A DNA stretch of 60,983 nt from Nocardia amamiensis (GCF_015477605.1 NZ_JADLQX010000037.1:1-60983), one strand, 5' to 3'; shown: positions 28,709 to 38,557, counted from the first letter of the stretch. Program-made: numbers and translations. The notes: generated from the letters alone by a model not told the origin.

Positions 28709-29620
28709 CTATCGCGCAGTCGCGCGGACAAAGTCGACGACAACTGCGGCGAGTTCTTCGCCCTTGTCCTCCTGGAGGAAGTGCGCTGCGGAGGTGATGG
28801 TCACCGGTGGATGTCCAGCGGCACCAGGGATTTTCGAGCGCAACACCTTATCTCCGCCGCGGGTGATCGGATCAGAGTCCGAGAAAGCGCACAGGAATGG
28901 GCGCTCGAAGGTCTCCAAGACAGCCCACGCGGCCCTGTTGGCGGGTGCGGCGGGATCCTCCGGACTGACCGGAACCAGCAGCGGGAACTGGCGGGCGCCC
29001 TGCTTGTAGGTGTCATCGGGAAACGGAGCGTCGTAGGCGGCGACCACCTCGGGTGTGAGGTCGGTCAGGCAGGCACCGTTGACGATCTTCCCGGCTTGAA
29101 AGTTGGGCGTCTCCTGGCTGAAGCGCTGCCAAGCCAGGAACGCATCGCCGGGATGGCGGTCACCGGTCGGCAGAAACGTGTTCGCGGCGACGACCCTTGC
29201 GAAACGCTCGCAATGTTCACCAACCAGACGCAGCCCGATCAATCCGCCCCAGTCCTGGCACACCAGGGTGATCCCGTCGAGGCCGATCGCCTCGACCGCA
29301 GCCCAGGTCCACTCGACGTGCGCCTGGTAGGTGTAGTCGTCACGGTCGGCCGGCTTGTCGCTGCGGCCGAAACCGACCAGGTCGATCGCGATCGCCCGCA
29401 GGCCGGCCGCCACCAGGACCGGGATCATCCGCCGATACAGATACGACCAGGACGGTTCGCCGTGCAGCAGCAGCACGACCTCACCATCGGCGGGGCCTTC
29501 GTCCAGGTAGTGCACCCGCAGCAGGGTCCCGTCACCGGCCGCCACCTCGACGTAGTGCGGTTCGAACGGGAAGCCGGGTAGCCCTGCGAACCGCTCGTCG
29601 GGCGTCCTCAATATCCGCAT
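28709..29620 (-). CDS. Haloalkane dehalogenase, DmbB/DhmA-like (HLD-I)
   Basis: A 303-residue alpha/beta hydrolase that would hydrolyse haloalkanes to alcohol plus halide. The nucleophile is Asp123 in VCQDWGG. Trp124 and the HGEPSW motif (53-58) stabilise the halide. The cap domain follows. The catalytic acid lies in FSDSDPIT and the His in SAAHFLQED. The start MRILRTPDERF and the motif LLHGEPSWSYLYRRMIPV closely resemble mycobacterial DmbB (Rv2296). ATG 29620 is chosen on homology; the frame extends to 29719. It appears monocistronic. It could act on a natural halogenated or epoxide substrate instead. Confidence 0.9.
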   Translation of the reverse strand: MRILRTPDERFAGLPGFPFEPHYVEVAAGDGTLLRVHYLDEGPADGEVVLLLHGEPSWSYLYRRMIPVLVAAGLRAIAIDLVGFGRSDKPADRDDYTYQAHVEWTWAAVEAIGLDGITLVCQDWGGLIGLRLVGEHCERFARVVAANTFLPTGDRHPGDAFLAWQRFSQETPNFQAGKIVNGACLTDLTPEVVAAYDAPFPDDTYKQGARQFPLLVPVSPEDPAAPANRAAWAVLETFERPFLCAFSDSDPITRGGDKVLRSKIPGAAGHPPVTITSAAHFLQEDKGEELAAVVVDFVRATAR

Positions 29621-29775
29621 GGCCCAATCCTTTTCGCCGAGAAGTGCTAGCTGCCGTTGCTGTGGACGCGACTCGGTTCGACGAGAACCGCTGCGCGACG
29701 TTCCGCTGTCGGTCAGCACCCGCCGGACTCGCTCCGCGGGCGCTGATCTCGATCTCGGTCCGAAGCTCCATCATG

Positions 29776-30387
29776 TCAGGCGACTCCCGCCGCTGGTGCG
29801 GGCGTACGCGCCCCGGCGGCCGATGCCTTGCGGATCGCTCGTACGAGCAGGAAGCCCAGGGCGTAGTGCGTCGTGATCGCGGCGACGACGATCGCGCTGC
29901 CGTTCGAGAAGATTCCGTCGTCGGCGAGCCAGAGCCACATGACCCAGTCGGCGGTCGCGCTCGCGAGCTGGTAGAAGGCGAGGCCCCTCGCGACCCCCAG
30001 GTGCGGGTCCTTGCGCAGGACGCAGGCAACCCAGGCCTGCGCGAAGAGGGCGAGGCCGAGCAGCTTGGTCAGCCACTGTCCGTCCGCGGTCAGCACCCAG
30101 CCGGTCACGTTCTCGACCTGGTCGGGCGGGGTAAGGACGGCGACGAGCGTTGGACACGAGCTGCGGGGCGGCGGCGATCCGGTAGCCGGATCAATGAGCT
30201 GCGAGACCACCTCACTGGAGGAGGCAACAACCACCAGTCGATGGAAGCACTCGAATTCACGCCAGCTCAGCGCTGCACGAAGTCCGTGTCCCCGTGCGTA
30301 GCAGCCCGACCATGCTCTTGCCGCAGCCGGCCAACGGGTACTCGGCGATCTGCCAGGAGGTGGGCCGCGGTTGCGGACCGCGGCCAC
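29776..30387 (-). CDS. Small multi-pass membrane protein, start uncertain
   Basis: The last 110 residues contain three to four hydrophobic helices (WLTKLLGLALFAQAWVACVL, GLAFYQLASATADWVMWLWL, IVVAAITTHYALGFLLV) and look like a complete small membrane protein of unknown family. The N-terminal 90 residues of the frame are Arg/Pro-rich and probably not translated, or belong to a damaged 5' end. No good ribosome binding site picks out a start. The frame ends at 29776, where the last residues are Ala/Pro-rich. Confidence 0.45.
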   Translation of the reverse strand: MAAVRNRGPPPGRSPSTRWPAAARAWSGCYARGHGLRAALSWREFECFHRLVVVASSSEVVSQLIDPATGSPPPRSSCPTLVAVLTPPDQVENVTGWVLTADGQWLTKLLGLALFAQAWVACVLRKDPHLGVARGLAFYQLASATADWVMWLWLADDGIFSNGSAIVVAAITTHYALGFLLVRAIRKASAAGARTPAPAAGVA

Positions 30388-30662
30388 CCGCGGGAGCTGC
30401 TGACGGGCTGCGGCGGAAGGATCACAGATGACCCGGCGGCCGGTGACCGCGCTGGTCGCGCACGGCGTCGACGGTGCTCAACCACCTCTAGTCCCACACC
30501 GGTGGCTCTGATCGGGCGTGTGGGTGGAATGTGGCCGCGGTGGGCGCGGAGTGCCGATTGTCGGCAAGGTGTGCGGGCGCTCAGCCGGTTGAGCCAAATG
30601 GGTCAGGATGGCCAACGCTGATGCCGACGGGGAATCGAGTGGGGCTGTGCAGGTGACGAGGG

Positions 30663-30857
30663 TCAGATCAGACCGGCAACACCGAGGCCGAGCAGGGCGA
30701 AGCCGAGTGGTTCCAGCCACGACAGGCCGACCAGGACGACGCCACCGCCCAGTAGTCCGGCGGCGATCAGGATCGGGGCCAGGCAGCAGGTCAGGCACAG
30801 CAGCCGGTGTCGTGACCAAGAAGTCAACCAAACCGACTCCGAGACACCCGGGAACAT
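30663..30857 (-). CDS. Possible 64-residue two-TM protein with CxxCC motif
   Basis: A short frame encodes SRHRLLCLTCCLAPILIAAG followed by a second hydrophobic segment (LGFALLGLGVAGLI). The paired cysteines at the first membrane edge recall small metal-ion membrane proteins, but no family can be assigned. It could be real or a fragment. The flanking 30388-30662 and 30858-31263 contain no other convincing gene. Confidence 0.35.
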   Translation of the reverse strand: MFPGVSESVWLTSWSRHRLLCLTCCLAPILIAAGLLGGGVVLVGLSWLEPLGFALLGLGVAGLI

Positions 30858-31263
30858 CAGGGGTGAACATCACTGTCCGAGTATCGGCGCTGCGCCGGTG
30901 AGGTCGACTCGATTCTCGAACTTCTGCACCATCGCGGCGCTGTAGGCGGGGACGCGATGAACGCACCGCCCGCGGGTTCTCCGCGAGCGCTTGCGATCTG
31001 ATCAGTGCGCTGGACCCGTCCGCTGATCCGACCTGACCGGTACCAGCGCGGACGCATACCAGTCATCTGACGGATGCGACGGCTACAACGATCTTCGTAG
31101 CGTCGGGACCATGGCAAAGCGGTCCGAACCCCGCTCAGCGACCGTCCTGGTGACCGGTGCCTCCACAGTCGCGGTTGATGAGCACGCTCGGGCGCGTCGT
31201 CCCCGAGTACACCCTCGATGCCCTGCGCCTGCGCGCGCTGGGTCTGTCCTGAACGGAGCAGTC
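30858..31263. other. Intergenic, possible gene tail
   Basis: No complete gene. A frame ending at about 31252 (MSTLGRVVPEYTLDALRLRALG) may be the tail of a decayed gene just before the CMD gene, but I do not recognise it. The CMD ribosome binding site (GGAG) lies at about 31254-31257. Confidence 0.3.
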
Positions 31264-31910
31264 ATGACCCAGCTCGCCGGAGCCGACGCGCTCGCCGCCC
31301 TCGACCCCGTCTTCGCCCAGCTCGCCGTCGGCGCGGGCGAGAACCTGTGGGGCCTGACGCATCTGACGATGCGCGAGAAAGCCTTCGTCTGTTTGACTTC
31401 CGACCTGTGCCACCCGCACCTGGACCTGCCCCTGACCATGCATGTGCAGATGGCCCTCGCCAACGGTGTCGAACCCGAGGCCATCAGGGAGCTCTACCGT
31501 CACCTGGCCCCCTATGTGGGGTACCCCGTCGTCGTCTCGGCCTTTCAGCGCTTGCGCGAACTCGGCCTGCCGGGCCACAGGACGCCGATCCCGTCGCGCC
31601 GGTGCCGCTGACCGATGCGCTGGTCCGCGCCGTCCGCGTACTGGAGGATGTGGACCCCGGACTGGCCGCCTTCACCGAGGACCAATTGGCCCAGCGCTGG
31701 GCCCGCCCGCACCTCAGCGTCCGGGAACGGGCAATCGCGTGCCTGACCGTGGATGTCTTCTACCAGACGCTGGGCGAATCGATGCGCCTGCACGCCGAGC
31801 TGGCCAGGACAGCCGGGGCCACCGAGGAGACCTTCCGCGATCTGCTTCGCGGCCTGGCCGAGTTCGGGCTCGCCCGGGTCTGGGCCGCCGCACGTGAACT
31901 CCTTTCCTGA
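31264..31910 (+). pseudogene. Two-domain carboxymuconolactone decarboxylase-family protein, frameshifted
   Basis: Two CMD/AhpD-like halves lie in adjacent frames. The first runs from ATG 31264 (GGAG upstream): LTHLTMREKAFVCLTSDLCH, then HVQMALANGVEP. The second has HLSVRERAIACLTVDVFYQ and ELARTAGATEETF, and ends at 31910. Adding one base in the GGG run at 31572-31574 joins them (LPG-PQDADPVAPVPLTDA). The usual CxxC redox pair is not evident. The full protein would be about 215 residues. If the indel is an error the gene is intact; the role is unknown. Confidence 0.75.
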
Positions 31911-31960
31911 ACCAATCGCCGGCTACCGGCAGCCGGTCTGCAGCCGTGGAGATGATCCGA

Positions 31961-32851
31961 ATGCGAACCAAAGTGTCGTTCACCGTCGTCGGCGTCCGGT
32001 GCGTCGGCTACCTCTACCTGCCCGCCGAGTCCGGACCGGTGCCGTGCGTGGTGCTGTGCCACGGTTACAGCGGAACGATGGACCGGCTCTTCGACTACGC
32101 CGAGCGGTTCGCCGCCGCGGGCTTCGCGGCGCTGGTCTTCGATTACCGCGGCTTCGGCGAGAGTGACGGCGAACCCCGCCAGGTGCCCGATATCGACGCC
32201 CAGCTTGCCGATATCGCGGCCGCCGTGGTCTTCGCCCGAGAACATCAACGGGTCGATCCCGGCAGGGTGCTGCTGTGGGGCAACTCGCTGGGCGGCGCAC
32301 ACGCCATCACCGTGGCCGCGAGTGATCCCCGCGTCGCAGGCGTCGTGGCGCAGATCCCGTTCAACGGATTCCCGAAGAAGGTCGAGGGCCGGTCGACCGC
32401 GGACACGCTGAAGCTGCTCAGCGCGATCATCAGGGACGCCCTCCGCGGCAAGCTGGGCCTTCGCCCCTACTACATCCCCATGGTGGGCCACCCCGGAGAG
32501 CTCGCCGTCACTGCGAGTCCCGAGGCCGAACAGCACATCCAGGCTCTGACCGGTGGTGGCCAAAGCACATCGTGGCGCAACATTGTAGCCCCCAGAGGCC
32601 TACTGCAGATGATGCGCTACCACCCCGCTGAGGCCGCCGCGCGCCTCTCCTGCCCGCTGCTGGTCTGCGTCGCCGCCGAGGACCGAGAAACACCCCTGGA
32701 AAATAGCCGCGAGCTGGCCGACCGAGCCCTGCACGGCGAACTCCGCGTATATCCGGGCACCCATTTCACCTTCTACACCAACCCCGAGTTCCGCGACCGT
32801 GTGGTCGCCGACCAGGTCGACTTCTACCGCCGCACATCCACGACTGCGTGA
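31961..32851 (+). CDS. Alpha/beta hydrolase (dienelactone hydrolase/DUF1100-like)
   Basis: A 296-residue serine hydrolase. It has an oxyanion motif (LCHGYSGTMDRL), strand plus VFDYRGFGES, nucleophile elbow GNSLGGA, acid in AAEDRETP and His in PGTHFTFYT. The overall layout resembles X-Pro dipeptidyl-peptidase/dienelactone-hydrolase-type fold proteins encoded near catabolic genes. ATG 31961 is preferred (GGAG 9 bases upstream); ATG 31952 is an alternative. It is followed at 78 bp by a FAD monooxygenase gene on the same strand, so the two may act together on an aromatic compound. The substrate is unknown. Confidence 0.85.
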   Translation: MRTKVSFTVVGVRCVGYLYLPAESGPVPCVVLCHGYSGTMDRLFDYAERFAAAGFAALVFDYRGFGESDGEPRQVPDIDAQLADIAAAVVFAREHQRVDPGRVLLWGNSLGGAHAITVAASDPRVAGVVAQIPFNGFPKKVEGRSTADTLKLLSAIIRDALRGKLGLRPYYIPMVGHPGELAVTASPEAEQHIQALTGGGQSTSWRNIVAPRGLLQMMRYHPAEAAARLSCPLLVCVAAEDRETPLENSRELADRALHGELRVYPGTHFTFYTNPEFRDRVVADQVDFYRRTSTTA

Positions 32852-32929
32852 TGGGCTGTGCATGAGCGCTGCACATGCCGCATCACGAACCTAGAAAACC
32901 TACAACAACTATTTTGGTTGGAGCACAAT

Positions 32930-34366
32930 ATGATTCCCGAGCAAACCGATGTGCTCATCGTCGGCGGCGGTCCCACCGGACTGCTGCTGGCCGGTGACCT
33001 GGCCCGCGCTGGGGTGGCGGTCACCCTGGTGGAACGGCATCAGCACGGGTCGGACCTGACACGTGCCTTCGGCGTACACGCCCGGACCCTCGAACAGTTC
33101 GACGCGCGCGGGATCGCCGACGAGGTGGTGGCCGCGGGCGCGAAAGTAGGCAGCCTCAGACTGTTCGGGTCGGTGAGCATAAACCTGGCAGAGCTGCTCG
33201 ACAGCCGATTCCCGTACCTGCTCATCGTTCCGCAGACCCACGTCGAGGAAGTATTGCGCCGCCGGGCAACGGAACTGGGCGCGAACCTGGTACCGGGAGC
33301 CGCGCTGACCGGGTTCACGCAGAGCTCCGAAGGAGTGGAAGCGACTGTCCAGCACCAAGGTTCGACACAGCGCGTAGACGCCGAGTACCTGGTCGGTGCT
33401 GACGGCTACCACAGCCGCGTCCGGGAAGTTCTGGGCCTGGAATTCCCGGGCAGGTCGGTGCTGAAGTCGATCATGCTGGCCGATGTCCGGCTCGCCGTTC
33501 CGCCGCAGGATGTGCTGGCCGTCAACGGGGTCGGGGACTGCTTCGCCTTCATCGCCCCGTTCGGTGACGGCTGGTACCGCATCTTCGCCTGGAATCGCCG
33601 CAATCAGCTACCCGACACCGAACCCGTGGAATTGGACGAGCTGCGGGAGGTGGCCCGCCGCGCACTCGGCTCCGATTACGGGATGCGCGACCCGCGCTGG
33701 ATGTCGCGATTCCACAGCGACGAACGACAGGTCGAGTCGTATCGCGTCGGCCGGGTGTTCCTGGCCGGTGACGCCGCGCACGTGCACTCGCCCGCAGGTG
33801 GCCAAGGCATGAACACCGGACTGCAGGACGCGGCCAATCTGGGCTGGAAACTCGCTGCGGCCATTCAGGGTTGGGCCCCGGACGGGTTGCTGGACAGCTA
33901 TCACGCCGAGCGGCACCCGGTAGGACGGGAAGTGCTGCGCAGCAGCGGCGCAATCATTCGCGCCGCCATGCTGGAATCGCGGATCGGTCAGCTGGCCCGT
34001 AATGTCGTCGCGGGAAAGGCACTCGAACTGCCGCCGGTCGCGCGCAAGGCGGCGGGGTCGATCTCGGGTATCGGGTTCGCCTACCCGGGCCCCGACGGTG
34101 CGCATCGCCTCGTCGGCAGTCGGGTCGGCGATACTCCGCTGCAGGGCACTCCCGTGCGGCTGTACGAGGCGCTGCGAGGCGGCCGGTTTGTGCTGGTCAC
34201 CAATGCTGAAGTGGCGGAGGTGGGGTGGGCCGACCGGGTGCGTGTCGTCAGCCCCGCTGATCCGGCGCATCCGGCGATGCTGGTCCGCCCGGACGGCTAT
34301 GCGGCCTGGGCCAGCGACCGTCACGACGTGGCCGAATCCAAGGCCGCATTGGATTATTGGACCTGA
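32930..34366 (+). CDS. FAD-dependent aromatic monooxygenase (PheA/TfdB family)
   Basis: A 478-residue flavoprotein hydroxylase. The N-terminal Rossmann motif is IVGGGPTGLLLAGDLARAG, then the conserved Glu of VERH. The DG motif is LVGADGYHSR. The GD motif is VFLAGDAAHVHSPAGGQGMN, about residues 275-295. The length fits PheA/TfdB-type phenol hydroxylases and Rox-like antibiotic hydroxylases, including a thioredoxin-like C-terminal part. It uses NADPH and O2 to hydroxylate an aromatic ring. ATG 32930 has GGAG upstream; earlier starts are not supported. A LAL regulator gene follows 121 bp later on the same strand. Confidence 0.92.
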   Translation: MIPEQTDVLIVGGGPTGLLLAGDLARAGVAVTLVERHQHGSDLTRAFGVHARTLEQFDARGIADEVVAAGAKVGSLRLFGSVSINLAELLDSRFPYLLIVPQTHVEEVLRRRATELGANLVPGAALTGFTQSSEGVEATVQHQGSTQRVDAEYLVGADGYHSRVREVLGLEFPGRSVLKSIMLADVRLAVPPQDVLAVNGVGDCFAFIAPFGDGWYRIFAWNRRNQLPDTEPVELDELREVARRALGSDYGMRDPRWMSRFHSDERQVESYRVGRVFLAGDAAHVHSPAGGQGMNTGLQDAANLGWKLAAAIQGWAPDGLLDSYHAERHPVGREVLRSSGAIIRAAMLESRIGQLARNVVAGKALELPPVARKAAGSISGIGFAYPGPDGAHRLVGSRVGDTPLQGTPVRLYEALRGGRFVLVTNAEVAEVGWADRVRVVSPADPAHPAMLVRPDGYAAWASDRHDVAESKAALDYWT

Positions 34367-34487
34367 CCTGCGGCCCCGTCCCACCGTGCGGAGCTGACCG
34401 TCCAATTCGACGCCGAGAATGCCGTCCCACTCACGCTAATCTCAACCGTGCCGTATTTCGTGCGGCACGAGGGATAGGCGTTGCTGG

Positions 34488-37208
34488 ATGGGTTCCATGC
34501 TGTACGGCCGACAAGCGGAGCAGGCGGCCATAGACGAGCTGCTGAAGGGCCGGTCCGGCGCTTTGGTGATCCGTGGCGAGGCGGGCGTCGGCAAGTCGGC
34601 TCTCCTGGAGTGCGCGGCCGCAACGGCGGGGGCACGGGTATTGCGGGTGGCCGGTGTCGAGTCCGAGGCCGATCTGCCGTTCGCCGCGCTGCATCGACTG
34701 CTACGCCCGGTGCTCGATCAGATGGAGACACTGCCGCCGCAGCAGGCGAATGCGTTGCGCGCCGCACTAGGTCTGGGTGACATCGTGCACGGCGACCGTT
34801 TCCTCGTCGGGCTGGCGACGCTCGGCCTGCTGGTGGAGCTGTCGACGGCGTGCCCGGTGGTGTGCCTGGTCGACGACACCCAGTGGCTTGACGGCGAGTC
34901 CTCCGACGCACTGCTGTTCGCCGCACGCCGCCTTCATGCCGAGCCCGTCGTCATGCTGTTCGCTTCGAGGGACGGCTGGTGCTCCGGGGATGATTGCATC
35001 GCAAGGGATTTGCCCGAGTTGCGACCGGGTGGCCTGGACGACGGGTCCGCCCGCAAGCTCCTCAACGAAGGGGCTGCGGACCTGCCGCCCGCCGTCCGTG
35101 ACCAGATCCTCGCCGAGGCGATGGGCAATCCGCTCGCCCTGATCGAACTGCCCCGCATGCTCACCCCCGAGCAACGCAAGGGCGCGCTGGTCCTGTCGCC
35201 GTTCTCTCCGAGTGCGGCGCAGCCTGTGACGGACAGGGTGTTGACGGGGTTCCGCGCGCGGATCTCAGCACTTCCGGAGGTCACTCGTTCCTGCATGCTG
35301 GTGGCGGCGATGGAGAACATCGACGAGTTGGACGTGCTCGCGCACGCGATCAGTCTGCTCGGCGCTTCGCTGGAGGATTTCGCGGTGGCCGAGCGGGCGG
35401 GCCTGGTGGGGATGGGTCCGGACGGTGTCGCCTTCCGGCATCCGCTGGTGCGTACCGCGGTGCTGCTGGCCTGCGACATCGCCAGCCGGGTGGCCGCGCA
35501 CCGGGCGCTTGCCGCGGCGGTCGACATCGACCGGCGTGCCTGGCATCTCGCTGCCGTCGCCCTCCGGCCCGACGAGGAATTGGCCGGGAAGCTCGAAAGC
35601 CTGGCGCTGAGCGCGCGGCAGCGCGGTGGGCAGGCGGCAGTGTCGGCCACGTACGCTCGTGCGGCCGAGCTGTCCACAGATCCTGCTGAGGCCGTCCGAC
35701 GGTGGACGGCCGCGGCCGAGGCCGCGACCGAAGCCGGACTGTGGCAACGCGCGGGTGAACTGGTGGACAGGGCACGGGACCGGGCCGAGGCGGCGACACC
35801 GGCGGGCGACGTCCTGGCACAGCTCGCCTACGTACGCGCGAAGCTGGAACTCTGGTCCGCTCGGCCAATGGCGGCCGTGCGGCTCATGCACGAAGGGGCC
35901 GAGGCGGCGGACGACATGCTGGCCAGGCTGTCGCTGATCGCGCTGGCGGGCTACTACGCCTGGGCAAGCGCCACCCACCCGGATCAGCTCGCGCTGGCCC
36001 GCCGCTCCGAGGAGATGTGCCCGGACGGTGCGGGGCTGCCCGCCATGGTGCGTGCGGCCAACCGCGCGCTGCGCCTGCTCGTCGAGGGCAAGCCCGCGAC
36101 CGCGGCCGACTTCGTGATTCCGGCCGGTCACGTACCGTCCGAATTGCGTTACCTCATCGCGTTTCAGGACCTGGCGCGCGCCGGAGCATACGGCATGCTC
36201 GATCGCGCGACCGGACTCGTCGAGGAATGCCGGGCCGAGGGTCGGCTGGGACGCATGCCCCAGGCTATGACGCTGCTCGCCGTCGCCCAGCTCCTGAACG
36301 GACGGCACCGAGCCGCGCGGGCCACGGCAACCGCGGGTATGACCTTGGCATCCGACGTGGGCCAGCCGATGTGGCGTGGCTACCTGGCGGGCGTGCACTC
36401 CTGGCTATCCGCGGTCGCCGGCGCGGAGGACGAGTGTATTGCCTTGGCGGAGCAGGCGATTCGGGACGCGGACCACCGTGCGTGGATGCCGGCGGCCTGC
36501 TGGGCCGAGTACGCACGGGTGGTCCTCGACCTCGGGCTGGGCCGCTACGAGGCGGTGCTCGGCCGGTTGGACCGGGCGATGACCGGTCCAACCCGCCACG
36601 CCTTCCTGTGGTGGTATTCGTGGCCGGACTACATCGAAGCCGCTGTTCGGCAGGGCGATTCGTCACGGGGCCGCGATCGGCTGGGGCCCCTTGCGGACTG
36701 GGTCGACAGCACGGGCCAGGCGGCGGCGCTCGCCATTCTGCACCGGGCTCGTGCGCTGTTGGCACCGGACAGCGCGGCTGGTGAGTTGTTCGAGCGGTCC
36801 CTCGCGTTGCACTCCGAACACAGCCAACCCTTCGACGAGGCACGGACCCAGCTGGTATATGGAGAGTGGTTGCGTCGCAACAGGCGTCGCGCTGAGGCAC
36901 GCCCGCAACTACAAGCCGCCATGGAGACCTTCCACCGGCTCGGCGCGGCCGTCTGGTCGGACCGCGCCGCCGCCGAACTGCGCGCGACCGGGCTTTCCGT
37001 GCCCGACCGCTCCCGTGCCGGAGATCCGCTGGGCGTGCTGACATCGCAGGAACTTCAGGTAGTTCGGCTGGCCGCCACGGGCGCATCCAACCGAGAAATA
37101 GGCGCGCAGCTGTTCGTGAGCCCGCGCACGGTCGCCTATCACCTGTACAAGGCGTTCCCCAAGCTGGGTGTCGCCTCGCGCGCGGAGCTGGCCAAACTGC
37201 TGTCGTGA
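34488..37208 (+). CDS. LuxR-family LAL regulator with ATPase domain
   Basis: A 906-residue LAL (large ATP-binding LuxR) regulator. An AAA/STAND ATPase domain sits at the N-terminus (Walker A GEAGVGKS, residues 30-37; Walker B VVCLVDDTQWLD). A long TPR-like helical sensor covers about residues 350-830. A C-terminal LuxR helix-turn-helix follows (LTSQELQVVRLAATGASNRE, then FVSPRTVAYHLYKAFPKLGV). Such proteins activate catabolic or secondary-metabolite genes on ligand binding. Starts at 34488 or 34497 are both plausible. Location right after the hydrolase-monooxygenase pair suggests it controls them (inference). Confidence 0.92.
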   Translation: MGSMLYGRQAEQAAIDELLKGRSGALVIRGEAGVGKSALLECAAATAGARVLRVAGVESEADLPFAALHRLLRPVLDQMETLPPQQANALRAALGLGDIVHGDRFLVGLATLGLLVELSTACPVVCLVDDTQWLDGESSDALLFAARRLHAEPVVMLFASRDGWCSGDDCIARDLPELRPGGLDDGSARKLLNEGAADLPPAVRDQILAEAMGNPLALIELPRMLTPEQRKGALVLSPFSPSAAQPVTDRVLTGFRARISALPEVTRSCMLVAAMENIDELDVLAHAISLLGASLEDFAVAERAGLVGMGPDGVAFRHPLVRTAVLLACDIASRVAAHRALAAAVDIDRRAWHLAAVALRPDEELAGKLESLALSARQRGGQAAVSATYARAAELSTDPAEAVRRWTAAAEAATEAGLWQRAGELVDRARDRAEAATPAGDVLAQLAYVRAKLELWSARPMAAVRLMHEGAEAADDMLARLSLIALAGYYAWASATHPDQLALARRSEEMCPDGAGLPAMVRAANRALRLLVEGKPATAADFVIPAGHVPSELRYLIAFQDLARAGAYGMLDRATGLVEECRAEGRLGRMPQAMTLLAVAQLLNGRHRAARATATAGMTLASDVGQPMWRGYLAGVHSWLSAVAGAEDECIALAEQAIRDADHRAWMPAACWAEYARVVLDLGLGRYEAVLGRLDRAMTGPTRHAFLWWYSWPDYIEAAVRQGDSSRGRDRLGPLADWVDSTGQAAALAILHRARALLAPDSAAGELFERSLALHSEHSQPFDEARTQLVYGEWLRRNRRRAEARPQLQAAMETFHRLGAAVWSDRAAAELRATGLSVPDRSRAGDPLGVLTSQELQVVRLAATGASNREIGAQLFVSPRTVAYHLYKAFPKLGVASRAELAKLLS

Positions 37209-37261
37209 CGCTACAGCCGGCTGAGCTCGTTCCGAATCAGTCACCGCGACCGGCGTGACAT

Positions 37262-37431
37262 CCGCTGGATACGGCTCCCATCACGCAGCGATCGAATGCG
37301 AGCGTGGCGCTGCGCAACAGCGTCGGACTGGCACAGCTGGTCGACGACCTCGGCTATCACCGGTACTGGGTGCCCGAGCACCACGGAATGTCGGGCGTGG
37401 CCAGCGCGGCACCGGCACGCCGCTCGACGCC
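37262..37431 (+). pseudogene. LLM flavin-dependent oxidoreductase N-terminal fragment
   Basis: About 50 codons read as the start of a luciferase-like monooxygenase: LDTAPITQ, then ALRNSVGLAQLVDDLGYHRY and WVPEHHGMSGVAS. After that the frame loses similarity. No complete start is present. The 37432-37684 stretch after it holds nothing recognisable before the IS3 element. Confidence 0.65.
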
Positions 37432-37684
37432 TTCTCCGCCAGCCAGACGCCGGCCCATCCCGGCGAAACGAGCCGACCAGCAGCACTCTCACCTGTCGGC
37501 GCTCACGTTATTCCCGGCTGGTCTGCTCGAGTAATCGGACAGGTGGTGGGTCCTGGTTGATGTTCTACCCGATGGCCTCCTTCGGTGGCTGGCCTGTGGT
37601 GGCGGGCCGTTTGTTGGGTCGGCAGGACGGTCCGTTCATGAACACTTGATGAGGGACTGCTGCACGATCGGGTGACAGATTCGA

Positions 37685-38557
37685 TCACGCGGCCTGACTG
37701 GCCGGTGGGGTCATGATGGTCTCGTATCCGACCGGCGTCAAACGGCCGAGGGTAGCTTGGCGTCGGCGGCGGTGGTAGGTCCGTTCGATCCGGGTGACGA
37801 TCGCGATGCGCAATTCCTCACGGCTGCATCTGGATCGGCGGTCGAGGACATTCTTCTGCAGCAGCGCGAAGAAACTCTCCATGGCGGCATTGTCGCCGGC
37901 CGCGCCGACACGGCCCATCGACCCGGCCATGCCGTGACGAGTCAGGGCTCGCATGAATTTCCTGCTGCGAAATTGCGATCCGCGGTCGGTGTGCAGAATG
38001 CAACCGGCCACCTCGCCACGGCGAGCCACCGCATTGTTGAGCGCGTGCACCGCCAGCGCCGATTTCATGTGTGAGTCGATGGAGTAGCCGACGATCCGGT
38101 TGGAATAGACGTCCTTGACCGCACAAATGTAGAGCTTGCCCTCGCAGGTCTGGTGCTCGCTGATATCGGCCAGCCACAACCGATTCGGAGCCTCAGCGGT
38201 GAAGTTGCGTTGGACCAGATCATCGTGGACCGGCGGGCCGGCCTTGCCCTTTCCGCGTCGCTTCTTGCCGAACGCACTCCACCAGCCCTGGGCCGAACAG
38301 ATCCGCCATGCAGTGCGGTCGGCCATCGGTTCACCGGCGGCGCGGGCCTCGTCGGCGAGAAATCGGTACCCGAATCCGGGATCGTCGCGATGGGCGTCGA
38401 ACAGCTCGTTGGCCCGATACGCCTGGTCGAGTTCGGCGGCAGTGACCGGTTCGGCCAGCCATCGGTAGTACGGCTGACGGGCCAGTTTCAGCACCCGGCA
38501 CGTCACCGTGACGGGGATCCCGTCGTCGGCCAGCTCGCGGACGAGGGGGTAGATCAT
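37685..38557 (-). CDS. IS3 transposase OrfB (DDE integrase)
   Basis: A 290-residue integrase-core transposase starting MIYPLVREL at ATG 38557. HTH_21 region: SAFGKKRRGKGKAGPPVHDD area. Catalytic triad: first Asp in LWLADISEHQT, second Asp in CILHTDRGSQF, Glu in DNAAMESFFALLQ. The C-terminus is typical (YHRRRRQATLGRLTPVGYE). It appears intact. Normal production would need translational coupling or frameshifting from orfA, which is damaged here. Confidence 0.92.
   Translation of the reverse strand: MIYPLVRELADDGIPVTVTCRVLKLARQPYYRWLAEPVTAAELDQAYRANELFDAHRDDPGFGYRFLADEARAAGEPMADRTAWRICSAQGWWSAFGKKRRGKGKAGPPVHDDLVQRNFTAEAPNRLWLADISEHQTCEGKLYICAVKDVYSNRIVGYSIDSHMKSALAVHALNNAVARRGEVAGCILHTDRGSQFRSRKFMRALTRHGMAGSMGRVGAAGDNAAMESFFALLQKNVLDRRSRCSREELRIAIVTRIERTYHRRRRQATLGRLTPVGYETIMTPPASQAA

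Noticed and set aside
31111..31263. Upstream extension of the CMD gene starting MAKRSEPRSATVLVTGAS
   Set aside because: The CMD domain starts at ATG 31264 with its own GGAG; the upstream codons have no CMD similarity.
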